A stretch of DNA of 64,000 nucleotides from Gigantopelta aegis (taxonomy: Eukaryota > Mollusca > Gastropoda > Neomphalida > Peltospiridae): contig NC_054701.1 of the NCBI RefSeq assembly GCF_016097555.1, positions 61,190,185 through 61,254,184 on the forward strand, read 5' to 3'. The position numbers and the translations under genes are program-made. Below are positions 10,991 to 23,737 of the stretch, one piece after another. How positions within the stretch are numbered: the first letter of the stretch is position 1; each line of letters starts with the position of its first letter. The notes beneath the pieces are model-generated. The model had not been told where the DNA came from. It searched no databases and worked only from the letters and a program-made list of their open reading frames with translations.

Positions 10991-11680
10991 ACACACACAC
11001 AGAATATATATGCACATAAAATGCAAGCTTATATGTATATGCAGGCCTGTAGGAACCGATGATGTAAGTTGTTTTGGGGGGTCCTACTCTATATAAATAA
11101 ACATTTTTTTTTTTTTACTTGAACCCTTTCGCACTAGAGACTGTGCCCTATGAGTTAGCTGATTCACGCTCTCGGTGGGTGTTTATTCTGTTTATGCATG
11201 TTTTTTATAGCCTTATGTTAAGTTATGTGCACAATGTAAATTTGCCATTCTAACCTTCCCAAGATAAATTAAGACTAACCAGTTATTCTGTGCATGTATA
11301 TACAACAACGCAAATGGATGATATTTGATTGCAAGGGTGCAGAAATTACTCGCCCGCTCTCCAAATGTGAGTAAAAATTCTGACGGACGAGTTAAAAAAT
11401 GCCACTACCAGTCCGACGGGCGATCCGTCTTTTTGATTTTGTTTGCCACGTGATGTTGATCACTGACCAGGTGTTCTTAATAATGTTTCGTCAACATATC
11501 TATATATGTCATTTGAAGTGAAAACACTGCATATTATAATATTATTAATAATATATATTATTATCCTATAGACTGGCGGACTAGTAGAAATTATTGCGGG
11601 TTAGTAAATTTTAGTTGGTTCTGATCCGGTGATCTAGTGAAACATGTTCCATTGGATTGGTTTTATATATACGCATGTAT
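10990..11680. other. Noncoding stretch, nothing recognised
   Basis: AT-rich DNA with no gene or terminal repeats that I can support. Confidence 0.4.
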
Positions 11681-11683
11681 ATA

Positions 11684-11721
11684 CATGTATGTATGTATGT
11701 ATGTATGTATGTATGTATGTA
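11684..11721. repeat. (GTAT)n microsatellite
   Basis: About nine GTAT units. Confidence 0.9.
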
Positions 11722-11876
11722 TATAATATATATTATATGTGCCGGTTGTGGGTAGGGTTTGTTTTGTTAGTTTTTATTTTGTTTGTATCTGTTTTTTACT
11801 ATGTTTATTCTGGATGAAATAAAATGTTTATATGTCTGTGTTGTGGTAGGTGTTTATGAATTAAGAATTTAAAAAA

Positions 11877-12072
11877 ATTAATGATGGGGTAGGGAGGTTT
11901 GTTTTTCTCAAATTCGAGATATAGGTATTTATAGCTTTTTTGCAGGACTAATAGGCATATGAAGCAAGAGGGAATTTTAAAATGAATGATGGGGTAGGGA
12001 GGTTTGTTTTTCTCAAATTCGAGATATAGGTATTTATATCTGTTTGCATACGGGCATAATATGAAGCGAGAG
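11877..12072. repeat. Two tandem copies of an approximately 100-bp unit
   Basis: The segment beginning AATGATGGGGTAGGGAGG occurs at about 11880 and again at 11985. The first 60 bp of the unit are almost identical. The open frame read on the minus strand repeats itself for this reason. Confidence 0.8.
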
Positions 12073-12390
12073 GGGAGAGGCCACTGTTCACTATCTGTCA
12101 AGATGATGCCATGCTCCCAGTTGCAAATCAACATACACTGGTACAGTGTAGCTGGCACCAGATGATTTTTTAAGTCGGCGCTTCAGTGTTATACTTTGAT
12201 ACACTAAAAACCCTATCTTCTTATACTAGTATTGTGGGCTGTTTTCCTAGGGTAAAGAACAAGAACTGAGTGATAGCGCATGCTGTTACAGACATTTGCA
12301 GACAGCATCAAACTATTCGTATAAAAATAACAGTTCGGCAGATTCTAAGGGCAATACTTTTTTGCGGGTAGACGTCCCCATTCCCCATTG

Positions 12391-12695
12391 GGGCTGGGAC
12401 GTAGCCCAGTGGTAAAGCGCACGCCCGATGCGCGGTCGGTCTAGGATCGTTCCCCGTATGTGGGCCCATTGGGCTATTTCTCGTTTCAGCCAGTGCATCA
12501 CGACTGGTATATCAAAGGCCGTGGTATGTGTTATCCTTTCTGTGGGATGGTGCATATAAAAGATCCCTTGCTACTTACGGAAAAAAGTAGCGGGTTTCCT
12601 CTCTATGACTGTGTCAGAATGACCGAATGTTTTACATCCAATAGCCGATGATTAATAAATCAATGTGCTCTAGTGGTGTCGCTAAACAAAACGAA
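12391..12695 (+). mobile_element. SINE (head 1, tail B), complete
   Basis: A full-length copy: head with GTAGCCCAGTGGTAAAGCGC and GGATCGTTCC, body with GTGCATATAAAAGATCCC, tail B ending GTCGCTAAACAAAACGAA. A perfect 13-bp duplication CCATTCCCCATTG flanks it (12378-12390, 12696-12708), so it is a recent retroposition. Confidence 0.9.
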
Positions 12696-12858
12696 CCATT
12701 CCCCATTGCTACGGGCCTAGGTGTAACACTAGCTGGCTAATATGTGAAATCGGTCCTGCAAGAATCAGGGGCCTACCCCCTCTCCCTTTTCACTTTAGAC
12801 TCAAAACATTTACTTTTTTAGGAAGGGGAATCCGACTATATAATATATAAACTTAAAA

Positions 12859-12861
12859 ATA

Positions 12862-12893
<32 letters not shown>

Positions 12894-12915
12894 TACTCTC
12901 AAACACACACACACG
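12859..12915. repeat. Poly-C and (CA)n tract
   Basis: Eighteen or so C residues then interrupted CA repeats. Confidence 0.9.
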
Positions 12916-12916
12916 T

Positions 12917-13222
12917 TAAAGTTAAAGTTTGTTTTGTTTAATAACACCACTAGAGCACATTAATTTATTAATCATCGGCTATTGGATGTCAAACATGTTA
13001 ATTCTGACATATAGTCTTAGAAAAGAAACATGTTATTTCTGACATATAGTCTTAGAAAAGAAACTTGCTACATTTTTCCATCAGTAACAAGGATTCTTTT
13101 TTTTATATGCACCATCCCACAGACAGGATCGCACAAACCACGGGCTTTGATATACCAGTTATTGTGCTTTACATAAAATGCATTAGTTGTATGGGTCTGG
13201 AAATAGCCCAACGAGTCAATCG
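12917..13222 (-). mobile_element. SINE (tail B) with an internal 35-bp duplication
   Basis: The minus-strand copy has tail B and body. The segment TCTGACATATAGTCTTAGAA occurs twice in a row near 13005-13065. This is a local tandem duplication inside the copy. The head end is diverged. Confidence 0.75.
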
Positions 13223-14050
13223 GTAGACCTTTGATACTTTACTAAGCGTCATCGTAACGCCCAAAGCTAAAAATAGATACGATGGAAAATCCCAGTTACT
13301 AAGTAGTAATCTTATTTTCTTTCTTCTGAAGGTCTTTACATTTTATGCAATTTAGAAACTCATGTTTGCATACAAAAAAGGATAACTTACAAGGAATAAT
13401 CTTGTTGTAAAAAAAGGTACGTCATGTATTTATTTATTATTATGCACATTAGGAATAGTTCATGCTTATTTCTGTCAAGTACCGTTAATGCCCCAAATTC
13501 CGTTAGGGTAATGGCAAAATCGTGAATTCATAGTATGATACGTATGGAATGAATATTCTACATTTTGCATTTACGGTACGTGGTCAAATAATATTTTAAT
13601 TAGTGTATTAAAAAATAAACAATCTGAACGTATAAAACGAATTTATTCTTGTAAACAGAAGTTTAATTTTGTCGAGTAAACACGGATATGTCATGCGTAA
13701 AATTCCGTTATAGCGCATGCTTTGGGAAAATACCTTTTTTTTTTGTGTATGCGCGTTTTACATTTTCAGTCTTTAATATCATTATATATTATTCTGAAAC
13801 AGTAGAAGAACCCTTTGATTAATCGGGTTTTTGTTTTTAGTTTGTTTTGCAACGAGCAGTCAGTCCTCGTGTTTCCCATGATCGCTAGTAGTCCGGAGGG
13901 ATGTAGAAAGTGACTTAATGTGTCCCGCGCACTAGATCGCTAGCGAACTTTGATGTCAGTAGTACTGTTACAGCTAGGCTATATGTTGATGTCGGTAAAC
14001 AGTTTGTCAAAATATCAATTTTGTAATGAACTTATTCTTAATTTTTTAAA
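13223..14050. other. Noncoding stretch with a diverged repeat
   Basis: The part at about 13545-13670 resembles the loop of the foldback element at 5245-5972 (shared ATTCTACATTTT and the following AT-rich run). Otherwise nothing is recognised. Confidence 0.4.
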
Positions 14051-14127
14051 AACAATATGAGCATGAGAGAAAAACTATCCTGCCGCAACAGTCAGTCAGG
14101 ATTTCTTTTTCTTTTAACGGAAGCTAG

Positions 14128-14306
<179 letters not shown>

Positions 14307-14330
14307 ACGCCTAGCTATTTGGTGTCTAAC

Positions 14331-14629
14331 AAACTTTGTTTTGTTTAACCACACCACTAGAGCACATTGATTTATTAATCATCGGCTATTGGATGTCAAA
14401 CATTTGGTAATTTTGACATATAGTCTTAGAGAGGAAACTGCTACATGTTTCCATTAGTAGCAAGGGATCTTTTGTATGAACCATCCTACAGACATGATAG
14501 CACATACCACGGCTTTTGATATACGAGTCGTGGTGCACTTGCTGGAACGAGAAATAGCCCAATGGGCTAATCGACGGGGATTGATCCTACACCGACCGCG
14601 CATCAAGCGAGCGCTTTACCCCTGGGCTA
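14331..14629 (-). mobile_element. SINE (head 1, tail B)
   Basis: A near full-length minus-strand copy with tail B (AATAACACC-type end changed to AACCACACC), body and head with B-box-like GGATTGATCC. Poly-C follows the head at 14630. Confidence 0.85.
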
Positions 14630-15579
14630 GCCCCCCCCCCCCCCCATAAACACACACACACACACACCCTTAGTAATAATCAAAATTGACCCAAATAGTT
14701 CTGCCCCGGACCTGGTAACTGGCATCCAGAGATCGAGCCCGGGGGGGGGGGGGGGGGGGGGACATGCTCGAAACCCTAGTGGTATGGGAGCATGATAAAA
14801 GTTAAACAACAACACACACCCACCACACACCCCGGTGTCTAACATGGCTATTTCAAGACTTAGTCTAGAGAGAAACCCCGGTGTCGCCACTTGCTATTTG
14901 TACGGTACCGGAAAATCTGCAAAGAATGTTTTGTATGCACCATCACATAGAAATGATACTACATAGCACGTCCTTTGTTGAGGTAATGGTTGGATTGGGA
15001 ACGAGGGACGGATCGGGACTAATAATATATGTATGGGTGTAAAATTAACCTTTTAAATTCAACTATCCAGATTTCGAGCAATCCCGGCCCAGGAAAATGG
15101 ATAGTTGGCCTTTAGCCGCTACAGGTTCACATTATTAATATTCTACTTGTCTGTCCGTCCATCCTTCCATCTGTCCCCCACATATAGTTCCGGATTTTAA
15201 AATTATTTTAATTATTATAATTTTTTTTTTTTACAATACCTTGAGATATTGAGCTGACATTTTGTGTATAGCTTTGTGATGTTCCGTTACATAACAAGTT
15301 TCACATTCATGGCAATTTACCTATTACTCACCAGATATTAAAATTCGTTTTCCGGACTTTTGTTTACAATGCCTTGAGATATTGAGATGAAAATGAATGC
15401 TTGTTTCTGACTGATGTTACATGATTCATCCAAGAAGATGGCATGCACTGCCAGTGTACACTTATAGTCCTTACATGCTAAAGAAAATAAAGTAAAATGG
15501 TCAAATAAAATGATAAAACAGCCATTAAAATGGCCAAATTTCATGATTATAATTTTACTTGTATAATTCATTCATTTCA
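14630..15579. other. Noncoding stretch with C and G tracts
   Basis: A C tract at 14631-14645, a CA repeat, and a G tract at 14741-14760. The remainder to 15579 holds two similar blocks around CCTTGAGATATTGAG (15239 and 15371), but no gene was recognised. Confidence 0.4.
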
Positions 15580-16008
15580 ACTTATATTCGTGCTTCTACT
15601 GTCTTGGGCATGCACATCAGATACATGTATCTGGGCTGTCTGCCCAAAACCTTGGGTTAGTGGTTAGTTGTTAGTGAGAGAGAAGTCGGTGTATTGCGAA
15701 CCCAGTACCTATCAGCCTTATGTTCATGACACTACTGAGACCTGTTGCTTTAATGGTATATTTCATTCATTCATTCATTCATTTCAACTTATTTCCGTGC
15801 TTATATACAATTAAGGTTCAAACACGCTGTCCTGGGCACACACCTGAGCTATCTGGGCTGTCTGTCCAGGACAGTAGGTTACTGGTTAACGAGTCTGAGC
15901 GTGGTCTTACACCTACCCATTGAATCGTTAAAACGTTCTCTTGATGGATGCCTGTACCAGCCTGCGAGCCCAGTACCTACCATCCTTTTGCCCCATGGCT
16001 TAAATGTG
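15580..16008 (-). mobile_element. Two adjacent SINE copies of the long-body head 2 type
   Basis: Copy one (about 15580-15735) is partial. Copy two (about 15765-16008) follows an ATTC repeat and carries CTGTCCTGGGCACACACC, GGACAGTAGG and CCCAGTACCTACC in the same order as 1003-1234. Both read on the minus strand and lie just upstream of the TIR gene. Confidence 0.7.
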
Positions 16009-16165
16009 ACTTAAGTGGGGTATGTTTTCAAAATCTGTTAGATGATTACATTTTATGTGCTAAGTTATTACATAAAATTTTAAAATAAATTTACATAAAA
16101 ACAGTTGTATATATATTTATTTCAGAAACTATTTTTTTTAAACAAAAATCGTTCAATTCCACTAC

Positions 16166-16661
16166 ATGATGGCGGATGGGAACGTTAGCGATTGTGAACC
16201 TTTGCCTTCCACCTTCGACAGTTTGACTAGCACGGATGATAGCTTCAGGTGTAATTCAGAGTCGCTCCAAAGAAGAAACCCGGCCCTCGCTGTACCTAAT
16301 GGAAAAACACACCACCTGTTCTTCTCTCATAGTTCTGACGACCAGCAATGGGTTGAGATGTGTGTAGAGCGACTGGAACAAGACTATGGGATCAAGTGTC
16401 TGTGGCCTCCGAGAGATTTCACTCCTGGGAAGCCGATTCTTTCTCTTATTGAAGATGGAATGTCACGTGCCATGAAAATAGTTCTGGTTTTGTCGCCAGA
16501 ATACATCGACAGTGGCTGGTGTTCCTACGAAAGACACCTGGCGTTTGTTTTGTCTGTCCAAGAGAGACGGAACTGCATCATTCCAGTGATGCTGAAACCC
16601 TGCCCCGTGCCAGACGTGCTGAGAACTGTCAACTACATCGACGTCACCAAGGGAGAGAATG
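16166..16661 (+). CDS. TIR gene exon 1, part before the SINE
   Basis: Starts ATGATGGCGG, with tandem ATGs at 16166 and 16169, after an acceptor-like TTATTTCAG near 16124. That acceptor may end a 5'UTR intron. It codes a serine/acid-rich leader (1-45) and most of the TIR domain. The last 15 bases are one copy of the target-site duplication. Reading into the SINE hits TGA within two codons. Confidence 0.8.
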
Positions 16662-19600
16662 AATGAATGAATGAATGAATGTTTAACGACACCCCAGCAC
16701 GAAAATTCATCGGCTATTGGGTGTCAAACTATGGTAATGCAAATAAATAAAGTGATGATCAACATCAACATAAAAATTCAAGGTTTAAACAAAAACAGTG
16801 TAAAGAACTGTGCAAAAATACAAATATCACAGAATGTTACGGACACCGAATTTTACTCTAAACTTCAATTTGTGCTGTATTGGCCATTCTCAAAGAGAAT
16901 GTTACACCCCTGCACCACGGTGAGGTTACAGCACACGCAGGGGCCAAGGGAGAGAATGCTGTTTGCAAGATTAAAGACGCCCTGTACCAGAAATGTAAGT
17001 AACTATCGTTGACATAGTATTAACAACAATTTCTGAAGGATATTTCTTGTAGAAGTCGAGAAAATCAAATCAAATTGTTATTTTTTGCACGTAAGCCAAC
17101 CCACCCCTCTGTTAGAAAATAGGCTGTCACCTATTGTTGGTGCCAGAATTCAACTCCACATCAGGGCTAGAAATGTTCCAGAGTATATCCCCCAAGCAGC
17201 CTAAAGTGACAAACCAACTGTGTAGTGGGTGTTGTGCTCAGCCATTTTCTAGGCCTCTTTTTAGACTTGGATCCCGGACTAATACAACAAAAACAATCTG
17301 TTGCTAAAACTGCCACACGCAGCGTTTCAAACAAGATATTGAATACGTCATGGATGTGCAGCAATTCCTTACCCTTAACGTAATTCAGAGATATGTGGGA
17401 AGGGGTTAGCCTGCTAGTTTACAATATAACGGGTAGCGTCTTTGACTACACTCATTCTGCATAAAACAAAAAAATGTCCTTCTGAGTTTAGTAGGACCCC
17501 GCACATGTTTCAAGAACAAAAGTAGTATCAAATTAAATTGCAGGAATTGACTGGCCAGATAGACCGGCTTCAGAATGCGCTAAGTGCCACCCGGAGAGGA
17601 CATTATGTAGACCTGCTTTCTGTATTCCTCATCATATATGTTAACAATGTGGACTATATTAGGGGTTTTTTTCAAGACATGTTTTTTTTTGTTTTTTTGC
17701 CGTGGACATTTTATTAATTGCAGGGGTTGCAGCCAGTGCACCATGACTGGTACATCAAAGGCCGTGGTATGTGCTATCATGTCTATGAGATGGTGCATAT
17801 AAAAGATCCCTTGCTGCTAATCGAAAAGAGTAGCCCATGAAGTGGCGACAGCGGGTTTCCTCCCTCAATATCTGTGTGGTCCTTAGCCATATGTCCGTTG
17901 CCATATAACCGTAAATAAAATGTGCTGAGTGCGTCCTTAAATAAAACATTTCCTTCCTTATTTCATAATACGCCTAAAATAATAGTTTTCGGGTTTTAGG
18001 AATTTATCGATGCACAATTGTCATTACGATTCTATTCCATGCTGTGAATGTTATACGTCAACAGTTTCCCCAAAAATGAAAACGGGCATTATAATAGTTT
18101 GGCTATGCACATAACATGGCAGCTTTACAAGTCAAAATCCATGCATACTTATGACGTAACGTCACGGAGTAGCACCCTTGCATTACGAAGATAATATTAT
18201 GGTTGCTTTCTGTGTTCTTTCGTTTGTTACAGCACATTCTATTTGAGACTGGATACGTGTTTTTATTTGTAGGTGAACTGAAAGACATTTTACCAAATTT
18301 CAATGTGCAACATTATCGAGAAGGTAAGATTTTTACTAAGTGTTATTCGAGGTAAGATTTCTACTAAGTGTTATGCGAGGTAACATGTTTACTAAGTGTT
18401 ATGCAAAGGTAAGATGTTTACTAAGTGTCACTTAATGTTTTTAATTCTATTGATAAAACTCACGTTTTACCTGTTGGACATGGTGAACTTGTGCTCGATT
18501 AAGGATGATTTGTTTTTTAATTTATGAATATTTATTATTTTTGGTTCGAAATTAACTTGATCGCTGGGCATGCTACATTCTGGTTTTGTGATGATGAAGA
18601 TTCCACTTATAAACTAACTGCATTTGTGTTTGTAATTAGTCAACACGTGCATAACCTTGTAACTTGGGGGGGGGAAAGTAGGCTAAGTTAGTAGGTTTTG
18701 CCAATGGAAATAACTTTTTGTCATTTAGACACACACACACACTTTCTATATATATATATATCATGTTGAGTACATACCTGAGCTGTCTTGGCCCTCTGTC
18801 CAGGGAACTGGGTTAACGGTTAGTTTTGGTTAGTGAGAGCGAAACACAGACGGATGCAGTGTCCTTAACTCTCGGCCTTCAGTCCGATGGCGCCAATGCC
18901 AGTCGTATGTTTTAACCAGACTGTTCGGCGTATTAGTTCCAGAACAATATTCCTTATCTGGATATTTTGAGATATTTTAAGTTTAGCTTTTCTGTCACTT
19001 CAATACAGTGGTGGACAACAGTTTCCTGTGTAGGGAGGAGAGGGTAGAAAACAAAATTCTGCATGAATGGCATGCTACTTTAATTTCAGAGGTACGTGTA
19101 AATGGAATGACCACTTCAAATGAAGCCAAAAAAGAGAAACCCTCTAGATTTTCAGGAATAGCCTGGGTTATCCCTGGTCTGTCTCTGTATCAACGTCAAC
19201 ATCTGATAAACATGGGAGCACAAGTAAGAATAATAATTATGTTTATCCAACGTACGTAAACTTACATCTCAAGGAAGAGTCATTAAAATCGGGATCTTTA
19301 AAAACCCCAAAAAAACCCAAACAAACCACAACCCAACATCTTTGGGTGTTCGGGGGCGAGGCGTAGCCCAGTGGTACAGCGCTCCCTTGATACGCGGTCG
19401 CTTTGGGATCGATCCTCCAGCCAGTGCACCACGACTGGTACATCAAAGGCCGTGGTATGTGCTATCCTGTCTATGGGATGGTGCATATAAAATATCCCTT
19501 GCTGTCAATCGAAAAGAGTAGCCCATGAAGTGGCGACAGCGGGTTTCCTCCTTCAATATCTGTGTGGTCCTTAACCATATGTCTGACGCCATATATTCGT

Positions 19601-22600
19601 AAATAAAATGTGTTGAGTGCGTCGTTAAATAAAACATTTCTTTCTTTTTCTTTTTCTTTGGGTGTTCGGGAAAGTTCGTGTCAAATGATATTTCACTACG
19701 AACAAGAATATTGATAGCTATAGAAAATAACTGGTTACTGTCTTAAGATATCCGCATATAGTCCGTCCCACCGGAAACGCCTTTTTTCATGCTATGTAAT
19801 TTACTACAATTTATTTATTTTGAGCCGATTGTTTTCTAAATTGGATACAAAAATAGTTTAGAAAATTTGGTTATTTCCAAAACACTTTTAGTGTTCTTAC
19901 TTCAAAGAAAACTGAAATTATTTTTTTAAATATTTTTATAGAATGATGGGACGGACTATAGGTTAGAATCATTCGCTATTCGATCTGAGCAGAATAAAGC
20001 GAGTATTTCAAGACGGTAACCAGCTATTTTATGTATCCTGCAATCCACCTAAAACCAAGTAGTATGTCCACACGTGTTGAATGCCTTGTTGCCTACAATA
20101 TTTATACTCAAAAACAAAATAGTTCTTAAATAACAAACATGTATTTCTTATTTTTAAATGTCTTCAAAATTTTAACTCAAAATAATCAACGGAAAATAAA
20201 GAATAAGTAACTTTGAAAAATGATTTATGGTTTAACGACTGCGCTACTGAAACCAGTTACCTAATAATGCCTGGTTCACATTTGCTCCGGGCGCTGTGCG
20301 ATAAATGGGTCTACGATTTTTCGTACGATTTTTGAGGCATCGTAGGTGGCTACGGGTTACGGCGTATGTGTTCACATTGTGTACGAGCATCGTGCGAGTT
20401 CTCGTACGGGCCCTCGAGGGCAGGCCGGGGCAAAGCCGTACATAGGCTGCGTGGAGAATGTACGGAAATCGTGCAATTTCAGTNNNNNNNNNNNNNNNNN
20501 NNNNNNNNNNNNNNNNNNNNNNNNNNNNNNNNNNNNNNNNNNNNNNNNNNNNNNNNNNNNNNNNNNNNNNNNNNNNNNNNNNNNNNNNNNNNNNNNNNNN
20601 NNNNNNNNNNNNNNNNNNNNNNNNNNNNNNNNNNNNNNNNNNNNNNNNNNNNNNNNNNNNNNNNNNNNNNNNNNNNNNNNNNNTTTGGAAAGTAATGAAA
20701 AACATTTGCCAAACAAACCCTGTGTTTCCGAAAGGGGTCACTGTTTCTGATTAAAGAGCTGAATTTGAAATTTGTTAAAGAAAAAAGCTCGTGCATGCTT
20801 GTTGCATAATTAACCGGTGTGGAACACAAAGCAAGAGAAGCCGTCTCAAAAAGAACGATCCAGAGGAGATGCAGTTGCGAGACTTACTTCCCAAGCAGAA
20901 ACCGCAACAGCGCTATCGGTATGGCCGATATGGGGGGCTCTCAAACGGCAGATGGCAAGAACCTTCTGCAACTGGCAGTCCAAGCCCGCCATCAGCAACT
21001 TGTTGGACCCCGTTATCAGCCGACGAGGCCGGCAACAAGACCGTGCAAGAGGGTCTGGAAGACCAAGGGGGTCACTTACGCTCAGCTGAGGACCCGCTAC
21101 ATCCGATGACAATCCACCAGCGGAAAACCGCTTTCGTGACGGCGATGTCATCGGCGGCGACGGCACTGCGACAACCCCATCAGCAGACGAAAAGTCTTAC
21201 GACGACTTCGCAGGGCTGGTATCAGAGCTTTCCGCCCCTTTCGTGGAATGGCCTTGACCTCTCTACACCGTCAACGCAGATTACAATGGGCACGAACTGT
21301 ACGTCGGTGGTGGCGTGATTGGGAAAGGGTGCTGTTCACGGATGAAAGTCGCTTCAACATGTTCCGAAATGATGGTCGAGTTCGTGTTTATCGACGTAGG
21401 GCAGAGCGACTGGCGCCAAAGATGTGCACCCTTTTGGTGGAGGCGGCGCCATGGTATGGGGAGGTATTTGCGGTCAACGGACAACAAGGCTTCTCATCAT
21501 CCGTGGAAATCTGACTGGTCAAAGATACAGGGATGAAGTGTTGCTACCTGCTGTAGTGCTATTCTTGTGTCAACAGCCTAGGGTGTACCCTTTTGCAGCA
21601 CGGACAATGCACGACCTCGAATCAGCCAGACTTGTTTCAGGGATTATCTCTCAACAACGTTACAACTCACACGTATTGCCTTGGCCAATATGTTCTCTCC
21701 CGACATTGGAAAATGATTCCTTTCAGTAAAAATAATCATCATATAGATCAACCTCTGTCTTGGTTTTTTTCTTTATGGACCTACTGAATCAAGGTGATCG
21801 TAGTTTCTTTTTGGCCGTTCGTTTATATATTATATATAATATATAATATCTATATATTATATATATAATATATATATATATATATATTATGTATATTACT
21901 AGGCAACAGCGTTTATGCCATTCTAACCACAATCATGCCCATCGTTCGAGAACTTCTATTGGGTCAATTTTTGCTGGGAGGCTGGCCATCGCACCAAACA
22001 AAACAAAAATAAAAATTTACAGTGACGAGCTGAATCCATACCATAGTGTTAGAGTCAGCATGATCAAAGAACAAATTACGTCAACACAAGCGCACAGGTG
22101 ACCAAGTAATGCTAGTAGTATGCAACTTGTGATCACACAGCATGAATAGCTCGTTCAAATGACAATTCACCGCTGAAGAATATCAAAGGGAGGTGGTTAC
22201 ACGTTCATTTAACTGAAATGTTTATGACCAGATTGCAAGTAAAAAAATATCTATATAATAATTGAGGTCATTTGGTTGCCCATGGACTTTTTTGTTAACA
22301 ATTTGTGGGTATTTACAATTACCCGGTAATGGTATTTACGTTGTTTTTTTTCCTTGTGTGTGTTTTCCTTGTGTCGTGTTTTAATTTTCTAATTATAAAA
22401 GTAGTAAAAACTATCGATTTTTCTTAGTATTTAATATTGAAGCAAATGGTTTTAATTTATATTATATCAGTAGTATTTTATATTGAGGCAAAATAGTTCT
22501 ATACTTGAGATTATAATAATTGAACGTGATAGATTTTAGATTTTTTTTTGACGTTCATGGAGAATATGGAACATGTGCTGAACCCTTATTGATATATGGC

Positions 22601-23210
22601 ACGTCAATACCTTAAAGTAATTAAGTAATTAATTATTAGTACGTATTAATTAAGTAAATAAGTAAGGTAGGGAAACAATAAGAAGGCGTTACAACACTTA
22701 TGCCTAAGCGCGTTCTGTGGTTCATACTGCCATTAAACGTCGACAATAATACAATCCACGCACCGGTACATTCAACTGTTAAACAATAGAAAAAAGAGAA
22801 GTTCTTGTTTAATGGGTTGTAACTCCAATATTGTTGCTGGTGAACCTAAATTAATGTTTTGCATGATAGTTGCCCAGTAATTGCAAATAGAGAAAATGCC
22901 CTAGTATCTAATAAGGTTCAGGCACACGGTTCTGGCACACGCACCTCAAGCTATCTGGGCTGCCTGGACAGTAGGTTGATGGCCAGTTCATAGTGGTTAA
23001 ACCTCCCCTTTGAACCATTAATCTCACTCGTTTTGGGAGCCGATACCGGGATGCGAATCCAATATGTACCAGTTTTATGTCCAAAGCTAAACCACTAAAT
23101 CACCACTATTTTGTATATTTATAACGGACGTGGCCACTAGAACATAATTGGTGTTTTGTGGGTTGGTTGTTTGTTTGTCTGGGTTGTGTGTGTGTGTGTG
23201 CGCGTGAGAG

Positions 23211-23291
<81 letters not shown>

Positions 23292-23297
23292 GTGTGA

Positions 23298-23338
<41 letters not shown>

Positions 23339-23364
23339 TATGTGTGTGAGTGTGTGTGTGCGGT

Positions 23365-23432
<68 letters not shown>

Positions 23433-23456
23433 TGTGCGTGTGTGTGTGAATGTGTA

Positions 23457-23531
<75 letters not shown>

Positions 23532-23550
23532 TGTGTGTGAGTGTGTGTGT

Positions 23551-23617
<67 letters not shown>

Positions 23618-23670
23618 GCAGGAAGACAGACAGAGAGACAGAGAGAGAGAGAGAGGGCAGACAGGCAGGC

Positions 23671-23737
<67 letters not shown>

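Noticed and set aside
17544-17595. Exon-like segment after AAATTGCAG reading ELTGQIDRLQNALSATR in the TIR intron
   Set aside because: Joined to exon 1 it gives an immediate stop, and it has no good donor. Skipping it gives clean phases.
20244-20829. Several frames spanning the N run
   Set aside because: They depend on unknown bases.
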